Made by a program: the position numbers and the translations under genes. Positions 4,376 through 6,679 of a stretch of DNA of 6,679 bases are shown piece after piece; the first letter of the stretch is position 1; every line of letters starts with the position of its first letter. The notes beneath the pieces are model-generated. The model did no database searches, had not been told where the DNA came from, and saw only the letters and a list, made by a program, of their open reading frames with translations. Source of the stretch: an uncultured Bacilli bacterium (lineage in GTDB: Bacteria > Bacillota_I > Bacilli_A > RF39 > UBA660). The stretch is from positions 1-6,679 of the forward strand of contig CANPXQ010000051.1 in the NCBI GenBank assembly GCA_947586295.1, written 5' to 3'.

Positions 4376-6294
4376 ATAAAGATATACATTATACTGATAA
4401 TGATATTCAAGTATTAGAAGGATTGGAAGCAGTTCGGAAACGTCCAGGAATGTATATAGGAACTACTGGAGAAAAAGGATTACATCATTTAGTTTGGGAA
4501 ATAGTAGATAATGCGGTAGATGAAGCTCTAGCGGGATTTTGTGATGATATTGAAGTAATAGTAGATAAGGGAAATATTATTGAAGTTCGCGATGATGGCC
4601 GAGGAATGCCAACGGGAAAAAATGAAAAAACAGGTTTATCAACTATTGAAACTATTTTTACAGTATTGCACGCCGGAGGAAAATTTGGAGGCGAAGGTTA
4701 TAAAGTATCTGGAGGCCTTCATGGCGTTGGAGCGAGTGTTGTAAATGCTTTGAGTGAATGGTTGGAAGTAACTGTTTATCGTGATAAAAAAGTATATTAT
4801 CAAAGATTTGAAAATGGTGGTAAACCAGTAGAAGAATTAAAAGTAATAGGCGATTGTGATGAAAATAGAACAGGAACAGTAGTAAGATTTAAGGCTGATT
4901 CTCAAATTTTTACGGAAACTACAGTTTATGATTATGATACATTATATAAAAGATTGCAAGAAATTTGTTATTTGAATAAAGGATTGCGTATAAATTTATA
5001 CGATTTAAGAGAAGATGAAAAAAAGGATACATTTTTATATAATGGTGGGATAATCGAATATGTTCAAAAATTAAATAAAAATAAAAATTCTTTGCACGAA
5101 GATATTATATATTTAGAAGGGACTGAAGATGGTATCCAATTAGAAATAGCGTGTCAATATAATGATGGTTATATTCCGACAATTTATTCGTATACCAATA
5201 ATATTAATACATATGAAGGTGGAACTCACGAAGATGGTGTAAAAAATGCTTTAACTAGAATAAATAATAACTATGCTAAAAATGCAAAAATAATAAAAGA
5301 TGGAGATAATAGTTTAACGGGCGATGATGTTAGAGAAGGATTAACGATGATTATTTCTTGTAAACATCCCAATCCACAATTTGAAGGACAAACAAAAACT
5401 AAATTAGGAAATATTGAAGTTCGGAAGATAGCAAATGATATATTTTCTGAAGGATTTGAAAGATATTTATTAGAACATCCCGATGTAGCAAAATTAATTA
5501 TAGAAAAATGTATAACTGCATCTCGGGCACGGATAGCAGCCAAAAAAGCCCGAGAAATGACTAGAAAAAGTGATTTAGATAGTCATATATCATTTGGAGG
5601 AAAACTTGAAGATTGTCAAGAAAAAGATCCAAGTACTTGTGAAATATTTTTAGTCGAAGGAGATAGTGCTGGTGGTTCGGCAATAAAAGGGCGTGATAGT
5701 GTCCATCAAGCAATATTACCTTTAAAAGGAAAAATCTTAAATGTTGAAAAAGCTAGATTAGATAAAGCTTTAAGTAATGATGAAATAAGAACAATTATAA
5801 CAGCATTTGGTACGGGAATTGGTCAAGAATTTGATATTGAAAAATTACGTTATGATAAAATAATTATTATGACCGATGCCGATGTTGATGGTGAACATAT
5901 TAGAGTTTTATTACTTACATTATTCTATCGTTTCTTTAGACCTATAGTAGAACAAGGTCACGTATATGCGGCTAATCCCCCTTTGTATTGTATTAAGCAC
6001 GGAAAAACAATTAAATATGTTTTGGATGATGAAGAAAGAGATGAATATATTGCTAAATTAAATGAAAAAAATACAACTTATTCATTACTTAGAATGAAAG
6101 GTTTAGGGGAAATGGATCCTGAGGAATTAAATGAAACAACAATGGATATAAATAAAAGAATTTTACGAAAAATAACGGTAGAGGATATTATTGAAGCTGA
6201 TGCAGCATTTAGTAAATTAATGGGCGAAGAAGTTGAACCACGAAGAAAATTTATTGAAGATAATGCCTTGAAAGTAGAAAATTTAGACATATAG
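4372..6294 (+). CDS. gyrB: DNA gyrase subunit B
   Basis: GyrB supplies ATP hydrolysis and the TOPRIM metal site of gyrase, which introduces negative supercoils. At 640 residues it has the compact Gram-positive length. The GHKL ATPase domain shows VRKRPGMYIG at 21-30, EIVDNAVDEA with Glu43 (catalytic base) and Asn47, DDGRGMP with Asp74, GGLHGVGASVV at 114-124, and QTKTKLGN with Lys342 contacting ATP phosphate. The TOPRIM domain shows LVEGDSAGGSA with Glu429 and TDADVDGEHIR with Asp502 and Asp504; DGEH replaces the more usual DGAH or DGSH. PLKGKILNVEKAR and RMKGLGEM follow in the C-terminal part. AGGGAG at 4361-4366 inside recF is the ribosome binding site. Placement between recF and gyrA supports gyrase rather than topoisomerase IV (parE). 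Confidence 0.98.
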   Translation: MNKDIHYTDNDIQVLEGLEAVRKRPGMYIGTTGEKGLHHLVWEIVDNAVDEALAGFCDDIEVIVDKGNIIEVRDDGRGMPTGKNEKTGLSTIETIFTVLHAGGKFGGEGYKVSGGLHGVGASVVNALSEWLEVTVYRDKKVYYQRFENGGKPVEELKVIGDCDENRTGTVVRFKADSQIFTETTVYDYDTLYKRLQEICYLNKGLRINLYDLREDEKKDTFLYNGGIIEYVQKLNKNKNSLHEDIIYLEGTEDGIQLEIACQYNDGYIPTIYSYTNNINTYEGGTHEDGVKNALTRINNNYAKNAKIIKDGDNSLTGDDVREGLTMIISCKHPNPQFEGQTKTKLGNIEVRKIANDIFSEGFERYLLEHPDVAKLIIEKCITASRARIAAKKAREMTRKSDLDSHISFGGKLEDCQEKDPSTCEIFLVEGDSAGGSAIKGRDSVHQAILPLKGKILNVEKARLDKALSNDEIRTIITAFGTGIGQEFDIEKLRYDKIIIMTDADVDGEHIRVLLLTLFYRFFRPIVEQGHVYAANPPLYCIKHGKTIKYVLDDEERDEYIAKLNEKNTTYSLLRMKGLGEMDPEELNETTMDINKRILRKITVEDIIEADAAFSKLMGEEVEPRRKFIEDNALKVENLDI

Positions 6295-6305
6295 GAGGTT
6301 TTAAT

Positions 6306-6679
6306 ATGGAAGATGAAGTAATAGAAGAAACAAATAAAGATCGCTTAACTGAAAAAAATATAGTTGATGAAATAGAAAAATCCTTCCTAGATTATTCAAT
6401 GAGTGTTATAACATCACGGGCACTACCTGATTTAAGAGATGGTTTAAAACCTGTTCATCGAAGAATATTATATGCAATGTTAGAAAATGGTTTAACACCT
6501 GATAAACAACATCGTAAAAGTGCTACAATTGTTGGGGATGTAATGGGAAAATATCATCCTCACGGAGATTCATCTATATATGAAGCGATGGTAAGAATGG
6601 CCCAAGATTTTAATTATCGCTATATGTTAGTAGATGGTCATGGTAACTTTGGTACAATAGCTGGTACATCGGCTGCTGC
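6306..6679 (+). CDS. gyrA: DNA gyrase subunit A, N-terminal part (cut by window end)
   Basis: GyrA cuts and rejoins DNA through its active-site tyrosine and wraps DNA with its C-terminal domain. Only the first 124 codons are here. Visible are the SFLDYSMSVITSRALPDLRDGLKPVHRRIL segment (residues 26-55), KSATIVGDVMGKYHPHGDSSIYE at 71-93 with Ser89 and Glu93 at the positions of E. coli Ser83 and Asp87, and MLVDGHGNFG at 107-116. The next residues read TIAGTSAA where E. coli and B. subtilis have a conserved DGD before the active site. The catalytic tyrosine, expected near residue 128, lies just beyond the window. A strong TAGGAGGTT at 6292-6300, overlapping the gyrB stop, precedes the ATG, which is 11 bases after gyrB. 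It is therefore the third gene of the recF-gyrB-gyrA operon. Confidence 0.96.
   Translation, partial: MEDEVIEETNKDRLTEKNIVDEIEKSFLDYSMSVITSRALPDLRDGLKPVHRRILYAMLENGLTPDKQHRKSATIVGDVMGKYHPHGDSSIYEAMVRMAQDFNYRYMLVDGHGNFGTIAGTSAA

Noticed and set aside
5370..5378. CAATCCACA, a DnaA-box-like 9-mer in gyrB
   Set aside because: Two mismatches, within conserved coding sequence ahead of the QTKTKLGN motif.
5271..5543. Open frame of about 90 codons on the minus strand within gyrB
   Set aside because: It lies wholly antisense to strongly conserved gyrB sequence, has no recognisable family and is explained by codon bias of the real gene.
6078..6290. Open frame of about 70 codons on the minus strand at the end of gyrB
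   Set aside because: Antisense to the conserved GyrB C-terminus, with a Ser/Ile-rich product typical of a shadow frame.

Overview
This window is the classic replication-origin gene block of an AT-rich, low-GC Gram-positive bacterium (Bacillota, most likely a Bacilli-like or Mollicutes-adjacent lineage). The order is dnaA, dnaN, a small gene, recF, gyrB and the start of gyrA, all on the + strand. The organism call rests on this order, on strong A/T bias in the genes and spacers, on purine-rich ribosome binding sites, and on residues typical of Bacillota. TGA is almost certainly a stop codon: recF ends in a TGA inside an ATGA overlap with gyrB, at the normal length of the family. This argues against the TGA=Trp code of Mycoplasma and Spiroplasma. 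I cannot name a genus.

Layout: 1-63 is the end of the dnaA upstream region, with a T-tract, the motif TTCGACAAA and a Shine-Dalgarno region. 64-1419 is dnaA, with a TTG start. 1420-1527 is an extremely AT-rich spacer with a perfect 11-bp inverted repeat, each arm holding a DnaA-box-like 9-mer, followed by a 37-nt stretch of only A and T. It is the best candidate in the window for an unwinding region of oriC, and it also carries the likely dnaN promoter. 1528-2649 is dnaN. 2650-2739 holds a terminator hairpin, a second TTCGACAAA motif and a consensus -10 overlapped by an exact TTATNCACA-type DnaA box. 2740-3171 encodes a 143-residue protein that I recognise as a short member of the ComK competence regulator family. 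3172-3283 holds a weak terminator-like hairpin, an extended -10 promoter and an imperfect palindrome ahead of recF. recF (3284-4375), gyrB (4372-6294) and gyrA (from 6306, cut by the window end) are packed as one operon.

Functionally, DnaA opens the origin, DnaN is the sliding clamp, RecF helps load RecA at gaps, and GyrB/GyrA make DNA gyrase. The unusual item is the ComK-like gene, sitting where many Bacillota carry the small S4-domain gene yaaA (rlbA). It has its own terminator-bounded promoter, whose possible control elements (Spo0A-box-like motif, DnaA box, K-box-like sequence) suggest a link between replication control and competence regulation. The family call is fairly secure. The regulatory link is inference from short motifs in AT-rich DNA.
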